Origin: Pelodera strongyloides
Taxonomy: Eukaryota; Nematoda; Chromadorea; Rhabditida; Rhabditidae
Assembly (NCBI GenBank): GCA_036852015.1
Contig: JAANDG010000004.1
Span: 496,001-560,000, forward strand
Direction of reading: 5' to 3'
DNA length: 64,000 nt
Shown here: positions 47,657 through 59,632 of the stretch, piece by piece
How the letters are laid out: each line of letters starts with the position of its first letter
Numbering within the stretch: position 1 is the first letter of the stretch
Program-made: the position numbers and the translations under genes
The notes under the pieces: model-generated
Seen by the model: only the letters and a program-made list of their open reading frames with translations
Told to the model about the DNA's origin: nothing
Databases searched by the model: none

Positions 47657-50600
47657 GTATTGCATGGGATATGTTTAAATTCCGACTCTATGATCATTTA
47701 TCTTATAAGGAACATTTTGAAAAGAGCATACACTATACAAAAATGGTACACTATACAGTACTACAGAAAATGCAAACTTCGTGTCCGTAGAAATCGTGTG
47801 TCTTAGTGAACAGTATCCGACACTTGCCTAGAGAAAAATTGATCTCCAACCAGTAAAATAATTTTTCTATGAGACTAGTGCGTTTGCCTCTTCAGTAAAG
47901 CACCCAACCCGAGTTCGAAACTGTTTGGAATCATTGAACAACCAGATGAGGGTATATATGAAAGATGGGGAAAATAGTCTGATGTCTGCGGACAGTTTGT
48001 CATCTTGAAATTATCGTCTACTCTGCTACACTTTTTTGAGTAAGCGACAAGCTTTGAAATTTTGCGAACCACCCTTGAATAAAGGAGTCGGGCCTTTAAT
48101 CGTACAAAGATTTATTCACTCACTATCTCAAAGTCGTAGACTACACTACGATACGATTTCTTTTCTAATTTGCATATGATTTATCTACGTTCCCATGCCA
48201 TTTCTAACTATTGGAATATGGCAACAATGAGAGAGTGCGGGAAAATAAGAGAGACAGAGAACATTTGTAGTTTCACACTAAGATTGTACTTGCTGAAGAA
48301 TTTATTCTCATTTGAGCTAGTTTGCTCAACTGAGAATTTTGTCCTGAACCACTCTTGCACACGACTCTATTATGTGTTATTTATTCATTTATCCTATTAG
48401 TTATTGTTTCCCTTTTCTTCTTATGTTCTTACTATGTATTTGCAAGTTAGCTATGTTAAATGTCCCTTTTCTTGTTGAGCAATATGTAATGCCTCATGTC
48501 AACGTGCTCAAGTTTCAAGTTTCCTCCCTCTTGCCGTGTAAATGGCTCTATATCTGATAGCTCGACGAGTTGGGAACAAGTGTTGAGCAATACATGGTGG
48601 TGTTAGGTTACTACATACACATATAGCATGAAAGCATTGCATGGCATACTTTAGGGTTGAAGGTTTACATTGCATCACGTATTTTATTGTAGGTTACTTA
48701 TATAAAGTTACTTATATAAACTGAGTTTTATTTTCCAACAATATCCTAGTTTAACCCGATGCTAGTTGTTTTCGAGCTTTTCGAATTAGGTTAATAGCCA
48801 AGTACAACTGTAATTACTGGTCACTTCTATTACTACTAACACGAACTACTCTTGGTATTACGAGCTGAATGCGCTTTCCTTGATTATGATTATGTTTTGG
48901 GTTTTGGGTATATACATCAAATATATTCACCTCCCGCATATGCGTTCTTTCTGTGTCTCACGGCGCGTATGCGAAATACAAAACGCATTTTATCGTTCCC
49001 ATTAAATGTCAGGGATCGTAGCACATCATTTTTCTTGCCACAAAATACCAGTCCGTGTGTCAACAATGCAGGAAATCCTTACCAGTAGAATACCTAAAAT
49101 AAGAGGCACAAAGCCATAACCTCAGCCTGTAACTTTAGGATTATGGCGTTGATTCTTATTTTATTTTATAATTCTTGCATGTTCCTCCACTTTTATTTAC
49201 AACTTTACTATTACGCTATGATATTTTTTCTAGGGAGGTCGTGTTTTAAATTATTTTCGTTATTATGAAACAATCGTTTGATTACCTAGAGTATTTTCTT
49301 CAGTAGAGATTGAAACTCGATATCTATGAAAATCAAATGAAAATTAGTCCAAAGTAATAATGGCGAATCTGCTGCTCCATATTACAAGTGTACACATTTT
49401 GATAATATATAATGTACCATAGTACCATATATATTCTATAAAATATATTCGCCCATCAAGATCACAATACCGTGTGTGTCATCGCCAACTATTTCTATAG
49501 GTTGTGAAGACGAAACACATTGAAAAAGGTCGTCTTTTGAATGTTTACATATCTTATGCCAATGACTCAAAAACTATATTTATTGTACAAGGCATATTTA
49601 AGATAAATGTTAATAGAGGTGATAATAGAGGTGAACCAGGGGCTGGAAACGTTTATACCACACGTTACAATAAAGAAAGTCCATGTAGCTGTAAGGGCTG
49701 TAAATCAGACAAATTACTGTAGTGAACATTTCTGTCACAAATTGGTTGGGTTTTATAAGCAAATTATGTCTGTAAATGTAAAAGCTTGGAGTCTAAAATT
49801 AGCATAACTCTTACAAAATACGGATAGTAGTCGCTTAATTCACAAATCAAAACAAAAAGTGTAGCGCTTTGTGAGTCAGCGCTTTGTTTTCATTTCACTT
49901 CATACAAAATAAGCACATTGTCGAGATTTTGTACGAATCTATGTATTTTTCTGCGCAAGTCTAAATAGTTTCTTATAATTTATATAAACCTCTTTTATTT
50001 ATTATTTAAAATAAGTCGCTAGTAACCCCGTGCCCTATTATTTTATGCTTATGATGATGGTAACGTGCTGCTACCATCTAGTTCTATAGTATTACTTTAT
50101 TTTTAACCTACTGTTTCACACAATGCCCAACTTTCATCTTCGGCTTAATATCTAGTGCGTATTGTTTGCCAAATCTTCGCCAGACCATCGCTGAACTTTA
50201 TGAGTTGTGCGCCAAAAAGGTTGACTGGGCTGGGCGACCTCAAATAATAATAATAATAATAATAATAGTTTATTGGTAATGGAACAGCACAAATAAGAAC
50301 ATGCACAATAATACAAATAGTACATACAAAAACCAAATGGTTACCCTAAGATGAAGTGCCTTATGACACATACATACTAATAAGGGACCTAGTGACCGAA
50401 AAGAAAAATTCAATGCAAAGCACGGCAAATTAGGAATGATATTCGAAACATAATATTTATAGGAAAACAACAAGATTACTAATTGATATAGAACATAGGC
50501 ACCGGTTTGTTAAATATGTCTAAAGAATCGAGAAGCAATTTAAGATTATGTTTTTCACCCGATGAATTAAATATTTCACCCGATGAACTCGGCTGGGCGA

Positions 50601-51290
50601 CCTCAAATATTTCACCCGATGAACTCACAAAGTTATAGAGACAGACACTTTGCTACGTTACGCCCAAGTACCATGTAATTGTCCGTTTCTACTGAACCCG
50701 CCAATTATCCATGCAATATTTCTTCTTCCCGTTCCAAAAGGAAGGTACCAATTTTGTAGGTGTACATTTTTGGCTGCCCATTTTTCGCACCTATTCGCAC
50801 ACCAATATTTGCTGTATTTGTTCGCTCTATTATATCAATTTAACAAAGAAACACAAATCCCTCCCGCTGGGAAATACACTATTATGATGGTGCTTTGTAA
50901 GGCGTATTATTATTATGTTTACTTAACGAAACACAAGATATTTTGAAGAATTCATGGAAAACTTCCCATATCCTAGGTGCAAACATTCCTAAATAAATAA
51001 AAATAGAGTGATGGTTGACCAGTTTTGTGTGTTGATTATGTTATGTTGGTTAGGTAAAAAAAAACATACATACTGAAAGCTACAGCTTCCCATATTGGGT
51101 CCCAGATTCATGAAACCAACACTTCCTTAAAGGGATAGGTTCACTAGGATTTGGACCTTTTTGAATGATTTCTATTGATAGTATGGCCGAAAACCTTCAC
51201 AATACGAAAATTGCATAGAATTACCTTGTGTCCCCGAGGTAGGAGAGCTTGCTCAAAAAAGCTAAACTACCTCGAATTTATAAAACAATT
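47657..51290. other. No supported gene
   Basis: AT-rich. Contains (ATA)n at 50248-50268 with TTTATTGG behind it, perhaps the 3' tail of a retroelement on the minus strand, and a short CTGGGCGACCTCAAATA duplication (50230 and 50592). I see no convincing gene apart from the doubtful exon at 49501. Confidence 0.5.
49501..49722 (+). CDS. Possible terminal exon, unknown protein
   Basis: After a TTTCTATAG acceptor an open frame of 73 codons reads VVKTKHIEKGRLLNVYISY... and ends SPCSCKGCKSDKLL. It is long for such AT-rich DNA and not repetitive, but I find no upstream exon and recognise no family. Confidence 0.25.
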   Translation, partial: VVKTKHIEKGRLLNVYISYANDSKTIFIVQGIFKINVNRGDNRGEPGAGNVYTTRYNKESPCSCKGCKSDKLL

Positions 51291-51444
51291 GGAGTACCGC
51301 AGCCTAGCTAAATGGGAAATAGCGTGACAGGGTTGGAGGTGCAGAGATTGTTGTGATAGACAGAGGATGATAAAAGGGCCCAGTAAATTCTAGCGTCTCC
51401 AGCCCTGCTACGCTATTTCCCACTTACCATGGCTGCGGTACTCC
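51291..51444. repeat. MITE-like foldback (GGAGTACCGCAGCC ends)
   Basis: The left arm GGAGTACCGCAGCC...AAATGGGAAATAGCGTGACAG is matched inversely by CTGCTACGCTATTTCCCA...GGCTGCGGTACTCC. Confidence 0.8.
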
Positions 51445-51988
51445 TGCGGTGGGAGCAAAGGAAATTTACGGCAATTTTCGCATTTTGACCGTCATAGGAT
51501 AGGTAATACTATCAACATAAATTCGAAAAGTTAAAGCTTGTTCCGTTTCCGACTCGCCTATTATGTACTGTAGTGGGTGGAAACAACTACATATTCTTCT
51601 AGCAAAAAAATGATAATACATTTGCCTTTCAAAACAAGAAATAGTAAAATTAGAATTTAATGTTTGATAAGATAATTGATAATTCGATGAAATTCCTGAC
51701 GTAACAGGAAATGTTGTGATTTGCCGTTGGCTTTGTACAGATTTCAAAAATCGTACAGTACTCTGCTGGATGTGTCATAGCATAGCAGTAGGCTGTCAGT
51801 AGCTCAAAGCTCACCAACAGCTTTATGCTAAATAGTATACGTTTGGCTTACCTCGTACGTAATTACCTAAATACCCACCCTAGAGAAACCAAGCTAATTT
51901 CTTGGTAAAATATAATTGTCGCGTAGTATGTGAACACAAACGAAATAAAATGTGTTTTATCTTTATCACCTCTGGACTACAATTAGAC

Positions 51989-52957
51989 TTAAAGGGTCAG
52001 GCCCATTTCAAATGACCCCTATTTTTGATGATTCCATCTGATTCTTTATGTCAAATATAGTAGAATACGATATTTTTCTAATTTTCAAGCGCAAAATTCA
52101 CGCAGTATTCAGCAATTTACCATTGCCAGCCATACCCAACTATTTATCGCAGTTGTCACGCCCCTTCGCGCTAATTGGGCAACATGCTCTATTCTCTGTT
52201 CACGTTAGGCGAATCGCGAGCGAAAATATTAGTACTGACTAATCCGCCGGCGAAAGTATTATTACTGACTGATCCGCCAGCGAAAACATTTTCACTGACT
52301 ATTCCGCCTAGCGAATGTATTATTAATGGCGAAACGCCTGGCGAAAATAATCATCAGTGGCGAAACGCCTGGCGAATGTAAATTCAACTGGCGAATCGCC
52401 AGTTTATACAGTTAGTTGATATTTGTTTCCACGCCGTGTTGTGCTTGTTTTTAATTGCCATATATTGCTGCTTGTTATATATTATAATAACCTTCTAATA
52501 TATTATAATATATTAAAATATATTATAATTACCTATATTATATTATATGCTTTGAGGTTTGTCAAAGTGCGCAGCCAAGTTCGATTCTTGTCATATCGTA
52601 GTTTTTTGCCAAATTATTTTGAAAAGGGCGGCAAAAACAGCGAATCGCCAGGCGAAAATTTTTTCAATTAGCGTTTCGCTGTGCGGGTGGACAGGCGTTT
52701 CGCCATTACCTTCGCCTGGCGTTTCGCCAAAAGGGAACGCAGTTGGGCGTGGCAATTGCGATATTGGCCAATCTGCGCGAAAGGGCGGGCCAACTGCGAT
52801 AGATAGTTGGGTATGACTGCCCACGGTATATTGCTGAATAGTGTGTGATTTTTGCGCTTGAAAATTAGAAAAATGTTGCATCCTACTATATTTGACATGG
52901 AGAATCAGATGGAATCATCAAAAATAGGGGTCATTTGAAATGGGCCTGACCCTTTAA
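51989..52957. mobile_element. Palindromic element P, copy 3, with a nested insertion
   Basis: The outer parts (51989-52193 and 52742-52957) match the P copies at 22990 and 29413 end to end, including TTAAAGGGTCAGGCCC and its inverse. About 550 bp of unrelated DNA sits in the centre. Confidence 0.85.
52194..52741. repeat. Insertion made of GGCGAAACGCC-type repeats
   Basis: Both ends carry degenerate units such as TGGCGAAACGCCTGGCGAA and GGCGTTTCGCC, in tandem at the left and mostly inverted at the right, around a TATATTATAATA-rich middle. It splits P copy 3. Confidence 0.75.
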
Positions 52958-55900
52958 TATTAGGTATTCGCTTAGGTTTGGGCTTAAGCCTTAAGCTTCG
53001 CCTTACATACAATTAGTCTTCCATTTCCATGTGGTCACCGGCAGTCGTACCTAAAGTCTAATTGTAGTTGCAGTTTTTTTGGATTCTTTCTTTATCAACT
53101 TTAGTATTTGCGATCTTCAACGTATATAATTATAGATAAAATAGAACAAAACACCAAGTTCATCCATCAAAAGTGACTGCAATGGCGGCATAAATCTTTT
53201 TAGATAATAATCTCTAAGTCGCTGGGTATGTAACGTTCAGGGATTTAGAGCTATAATGATAGATATGTCAACACCCGACTACATATTAATCTTTCTATAG
53301 CGCTTAAGTGCGAAGTAATGGAGTATGGTAAATATACTAAAATAAATATTGTATATCAGTTTCACTATGCAACGAATCATCAATAATATAATCGACAACA
53401 CTATTTTGATAGTTTATAGTACCAAAGTCAAGTACCAGTGTTATTTCAAGGTTTTACATTTTTTTCATATGTTACGTTTAGTAGTTGTTTTTCATGAAGA
53501 GCTCCGGATATTATATAAAGTATGGCGCTTCCATGGCACGTTTCTTTTGTGAAAAATTGCTCTTCCGTAATTGGGGCATTCATTTTCCATATCTCTATGA
53601 GGCCGTTCCCCATCTAAGCCTCAATTTTACTAAGCCATCGAACATAAAAATAGAATTTGGCCTCGTCCCCTCATCCGACAATTATTGTAAATCGTAGAGA
53701 AATCCACTATTCTTCTAATTCTCATTCTAAGTAATCCAGCTTTTTCCTTCTTAGAATGAATATAATTGAAGAGAAAAATGTGTAAATATTTAGGTGGCCA
53801 CTAGTTTATATTTTGTAAAAGGTTGGTGTACTGATACTTTCATTTAAAATTACTGTAGTTTTACGCAAAACCTCGGAGAAACTTCAGGAAAACAAGTCTT
53901 CATATACGCAAAGTTGACCTATGGAAACTTATCTAAATCTGAACCCTTGGGTTTACGGGTTTCAAGATTTCTGTTTCATTACTGCTTTCAAGACTCAACC
54001 CACAAGTTAGCTGAGCTTGCGTTAAAAATTCCTCGTTTGCGTACATTTTTCTCATTTGAGCACTTTCTCAAATCTCTTTCTATCGTCCATCGTCTTCACT
54101 AATGAACCATTATTTTGATGATGAGTACCATATGTGCGCGCACGTTGTTTTCATTTTTAGGTACTTGGAAGTTAGAAGAATCTTAGATTTTGCCCCTTGG
54201 CCGTCTCATTTCAAAATCCCACAAGTCTGATTTTGAAAAGAGTTTATGAAATTAATGATTTATCGAGACTGCATTACTGTTTATCTGCTGCTAATCAAAA
54301 AAATTCTTTATATGTTTTATGATTGTAATAATTTTAATAACAGTTTTAATGACTTTTAGTGATTTATAATTGCCTACTGGGTCTGATTCTATTTCCTATA
54401 AATGATGGCTTTATATTATAGACTCATAGACTATAGAGAGATATGGAAAAGGAATGCCCCAATTATGGAAGAGCCATTTTTCACAAAAGAAACGTGCCAT
54501 GGAAGCGCTATGCTTTATATTATATCCAGGGCCTTTTCATAGAAAACGAAATATTTTAATGTGTCAATAAATATATTTAAATATGAAAATATATAAACAC
54601 AAAATAGGAAAATTATTTACGCTGATCAGTCTTTTAGAAGCACTTAACAACTTTTATGTTTAATTCAACGCAATATTACTCTTGTTTTCGTCATAAAGTT
54701 ACATAAGTATCGCTCATCAAAAAGTTTACCCATAATGTCCGTTCACAAGGTACCACCACCAAGTAGACAGGTGGGAGCATAGCTCGGAGGTAAGTCACAC
54801 TGTTACACGTTGGTATGAACACGGTGAGACGGAGTGGGAATGCTACCGCTGGGCATAGCAGTTTACAAGTCTGTGATTTGGACAGTTTCTTAAAGTAAGA
54901 GTAAGGATGTTGGTGTTTTTCTCGCGCATATACGACTAGCTTATCCTTTTTATAATTATAAGTTATGTTATGGTACTTCATGCCATGAGGCATCAGTCAC
55001 TCAATTAAATAATCCCCTGCTTATTGTCATACCATATATGCTTATATTAAAAGAACATTATGACTCCACTATGACATTCATATGATATTGATATTCTAAT
55101 GAGTTATTTGAAGGAGGGGGAGAGCGTGGGAACGCCATCGTATATTATTATCTCCACACTGAAATTAGCTAGTTTCTGTAAAGGAAATCGTTTTTTTATT
55201 CCACTAAATTTGTTATTCAAGCTAATCTCATCACGAGAGAGGAAAGGCATTTTGCAAGCGGCCACACAAACCCATGTATCTGTTAACTAATGACATATGC
55301 AAATTTTCCCATGTTACATGCGGTAGTCAAATCTGACAGTAATCCTTATTGTCTGCGCTAGGTTTGTGCAAGTTCGCTTGATTAATAGCGTAGTTAACGA
55401 CATGTCATCTTATCCTAAAATTAATTACTTGCAATTTTTAACTACCATTGTTAGTGTATATGGACATATGTTTATGTTTTCACTTTAATAAAACACTATC
55501 GATTATGGCCTTCGTTTCTCCCCTCTTATCTCTGCGAAATATTTAGAAAACTAAATCCTAATTTGTCCAATATCCTTCTAATTCAAGTCCAAATCTGATT
55601 AGGATTAACTTTTTCTACTGCAAAAATAGCCATTTTGCCCATGGTTTTCCTAGGCACTCATTCTAAATTCACAACGCTAACGATAACCACCTAATTTGTG
55701 AACAAAACGTAGTTTTAAATTCAACTAATCAGTGAATAACTTATGCTATGTGCATTAGTTTTCTAAACTAAATAAACTTCCCGTGAATTTCAATTTAAGT
55801 AGTTATTTTATTACTAGTACACATAGTTGGCAGACACGGAGGTCCGGGGAGATGCCCCGCCCAACCGGGAGAAAGGCGGGGCTTGGTTCCTGTGGGAGTG

Positions 55901-56190
55901 TTGACCAACATCTGTAGTGTCCATCCAAGTGAATGCAAATTTTTATGGTAGACAGAAAAAATAATATCTAATATCTTAACTTAGGTAAATTCTATCTCGC
56001 CCTGTCCTTTATTGTCTCGTTCATTCAACCTTCATTTACTCGTTTTTTCAGTCGTAAAAGCTGGAGCTCTTCATATCATACAGAAAACACCCGTTTCCTC
56101 CTTTATCTTCTCATGTTCTTTCAATTATCTATCATTTTTGTTATTGTACAGTTACTTTTTTAAAATCGTTTATATTTCCTTCTTTGTTTA
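52958..56190. other. No supported gene; one inverted-repeat element
   Basis: Contains the 53506-54527 element. Elsewhere the frames are short and without motifs. Confidence 0.5.
53506..54527. mobile_element. 1.0 kb inverted-repeat element
   Basis: Ends GGATATTATATAAAGTATGG and the inverse CTATGCTTTATATTATATCC begin inverted repeats of about 95 bp (53506-53599 and 54434-54527), with GCGCTTCCATGGCACGTTTC in both. The roughly 830 bp interior encodes nothing I recognise. Confidence 0.75.
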
Positions 56191-56195
56191 GGATC

Positions 56196-59100
56196 ATGTT
56201 GCGACAAAGTGTCCTACTTCTCGTTCTACCATTTATTATAAATATTCAAGCCAAGAAACTTGCTGACATCTACTGGAACTCGACCAATCCAATGTAAGTT
56301 TTCTTTTCTTTACTTTTTTTAAACATCTTTGAAATCGTCTTCTTTTTCTATTCAGACTTCTTCTCTTTTCATGCATATATGTGTCACAACGTGGACAATT
56401 TATGGTTCATACAAAAACACATGTTGCATAGTATTTTCAAACACATGCACATACTGTAAGCCATAAATTCTGTGTTGTCATCAATTCCCCTTTTATCTTT
56501 TTTATGCAAATTATCTGTCATCATTCCATATCCACCGCTTATTTTAAACATTCCCCCTCGCTTTCTCAACACTTTTTTCAACTGGGGTGTATGATGGTAA
56601 TTATAGCTAAAGTAAACATACCGGATATTTAACTTATACTACTAGTAAGTATATTGTATATCCGCCAACAAATGTAAATTTTCGTAAAACCCGGCTTTAG
56701 CCTACATATACGTTTCTGAAATTCACAAAATCCCAAATTCGTAAAGTGTGATTCAATTGTTCTCCTCTACTTTCACTTCTTCCTTTCTAGTATCGTTGCG
56801 CGTCAAAATGTTTAACTCCAGTCTCCAGATGTACTTCCGTTTAAATTTCCAATTCTAACTCTGACCACGACATCTAAGGTCCATTTTCTTCCTATTGTTG
56901 GGTTCAGAAAAAAACCAACTCTAAAAAATCTCTAAAAGAAAAAAACAGTTGTATTCAACTGCGGCTCTTGGAATATTGTAAAGTATTAAGATTGACAAAG
57001 TGTACTCAATTTAGAGCAGTAATTACTGTTCTTTAGTTTATAAGTTTGGTCCCGTCGGGTTTAATTTTGTTGGTATTAATGACAAACTGTGTATCGATCG
57101 TTCTGTTTGTTTATTATCGCCAATGTGTCAAATCAATTCCGTATGAGGTAGTGGTATGAATAGTGGCTGCAATTAAATCTCGACCTTACCCCATCGCGCA
57201 TCAAGACTGCCCATAGTTACTGTACTGCAGCGGCGCTCTTTGATCTTACCGATTGGTATTTTGGTAGCACAATTAGGTGAAGCTCATTAATTACTGAGTG
57301 CATTAACTAGTTTTAGCTCATGTCTAATATCCTTTAATAATTGAGTTACCGGGTGTGTAAGTGGGTATGTCTGTACCACGGCGATAACAAACAGATTACC
57401 ATGGTTTATTTACCGGATAGCGGTACCATTTTTGGTGTACCATTGGTGGAGGAGATTTGGTAGCAAAGCGGTAAAGCCGCGCAGCTGGCCGCCCAGGTCG
57501 CACCCTATTGAGGTGAGGGATAGTGGTTGTTTGACTAGAGGATTACATTTATCCCTCTGATACCAATGCCGCCATGGTACAGTTGTAATTAGAAATTGGT
57601 TGGATAGATTGCTGGGCATGTGTATTAGTGCACAGGGCGCAGTTTACTCTTGTAGGATAATTATGGCAATTCGTCCTAAACGCTAAATTGGTACCATCAC
57701 TTTTGAACGCCTTTTTAATTTAGGTCTTTCGTTTAAAATGGTAGTTTAGTTGCGTTGTCAATTAGGATTAGGGTTCTCAAACTATGGTGTCTAGTCTTAT
57801 GTCAGGTACCAATCCGAAATTTTGCCAATGTCCAAATTAGTACTAAACTCGGGACAATAATCTCATCATGGTGCTCCATCTACCGAACAAAGGGTACTTA
57901 GCAAGAGGGAGTAGAGTAAGAAAGGATATGGTGCGTGGTACTTATACATACACAAATGTAATGAATAATATACTTATATAAATCCAACTCACAAGCATAA
58001 AATATTGTACAGAGGGAAAAGCCCTTTACCTCTAGCCTTTGGATTCGCAATACACTTCGCTAACCTAGGATGCCATCTTAGAATTTGAATGTAGCATCAG
58101 GACCATGACATCAAAATAAGAAATGCGCATATTTGGTGCCCCGATCGACTTATAGTACAGACTAATCAATCATAGCTGATCATAGGCCTTTGCCCCAGAC
58201 CGCCCCGTATTGTCCTTGGTCCTGCTATTCTTTTATGCGAATGTATAATATGCAAATTCATCGAGTAAGTGGATAGAGATTGAGCGCAGCCTGATGCTTG
58301 ATATGGCAACAGATGGTGATCTCAGATTTGGGGGGCATCATCTTTCTCTAGACCCTAAATAATGACTTACCCACATTGTATGCAAATTAACTTGGCATCA
58401 GCGCGGTAAACACCCCCACGAAGGCAGCTGTTTATCCGGCTCGGATTTCTTCAGTATAAATAAGAACTTGATTTATGGTTATGGTTAGCATTTTCAGCAT
58501 TCTGTTAGAAGTAGTGTGAAATCAGACCCAGCCATGAATTGCATAATTACCATAGTTTCACCAGGCATAGTTTTAAGAAAAGCGTGTTCTGTGAACCAAC
58601 TAAGATGTAAGTCAATATTATTAATATGCAAGAAGAGCCCAAATCTCAACAAATCATAGCAGTTGGTAGCATTTATTGGTTCCGTACCAAGCCAAAACGC
58701 TAACGACTTCGGAGAGTACACAATAATTGCCCAGTCCATACTCCTCCCAATAACACTTAATTTTCGCGCACAATGAGTCGAATCTGTGAGCATTTGGTGG
58801 ACCTAGTTGTACCAATTGATGACAACAATTAACTCGGTAACTAGTAATTAGCTCAATGGTTACTAATGTGTGTAATTAGCATGCAAAATCTAGTTTTTTT
58901 ACTGTCTTGTCCGACTTCTAGCAACCCCGGGCTCTAGCAAATTCTGAAATCTTATTTAACGTGAGAAAATTAGAAATCTTTTCCTATTCTGACCAAAGAC
59001 ACTATGAAATTAGTATCCGTTGAATAACTAAACGTAAGATTAAATTTACAGTGTGTTCTAAATGAAAAAAAATGGTTACAGAGGGGAAATTAACTAATTA

Positions 59101-59329
59101 ACTGTAGTTCTGATAGCCCAAATTTCTGGGTTTTTTCTGGTAATTAGCGTAAACGGCTCCGGTCACTACCACTTTTCTTACACTTTTTTTAACCACTCGA
59201 TCATTAGTCGATGTGTGCACCTGTTTTTTGGGGGGGGGGGGCTTGTAAAACATAGTAATATGAACTTCTCTTTTCTTGTTCTACAAGCACGGAACATATG
59301 TCCTTTAGTGTAATAAGCTTTGCTCTGCT

Positions 59330-59371
<42 letters not shown>

Positions 59372-59632
59372 GCTTCTCTCAACCTCTCTGCCTTCCTGTC
59401 TCTCCCCCTAATGTGCGTTCTCTATATTTTCTCTCGCAGATGGACATTCTCTACTTCTCTTACGTATAGCTATGGGCTGAAGCTGGCACTTGTTGAACGT
59501 GACATAAAATTTAATATTTCACTACCGAAGAGACCTTTGATGGAACAAATGGTTACTATTTCAACTAGCATGTCCCCAATGTTCTTACAGAAGCTCCGTG
59601 CTTTCGAGGGTTTAATTTATTGCGGCCACTAG
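56196..59632 (+). CDS. Ephrin-like ligand: first exon sure, second exon doubtful
   Basis: Exon 56196-56293 follows TTTGTTTAG four bases before the ATG and encodes a signal peptide (MLRQSVLLLVLPFIINIQA) and then KKLADIYWNSTNPM, the start of an ephrin receptor-binding domain (YWNS.NP is the family's N-terminal mark). It ends in phase 2 at GTAAGT. Ephrins are ligands of Eph receptor kinases in cell and axon guidance. A later open segment at 59440-59632 has a good acceptor (TTCTCTCGCAG), fits the phase, and ends in TAG (I-WTFSTSLTY...RDIKFNISLPKRP). It lacks the expected ICP cysteine and the other conserved Cys residues, so it may be a false exon. The real second exon may lie beyond the window. 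Confidence 0.5.
59332..59367. repeat. (TC)n microsatellite
   Basis: About 18 TC units, about 70 bp before the acceptor of the doubtful ephrin exon. Confidence 0.95.

Noticed and set aside
47860..47960. B-box-like CCGAGTTCGAAACTG
   Set aside because: No matching A box at tRNA distance; at most a decayed fragment. The same holds for a B-box-like sequence near 3515.
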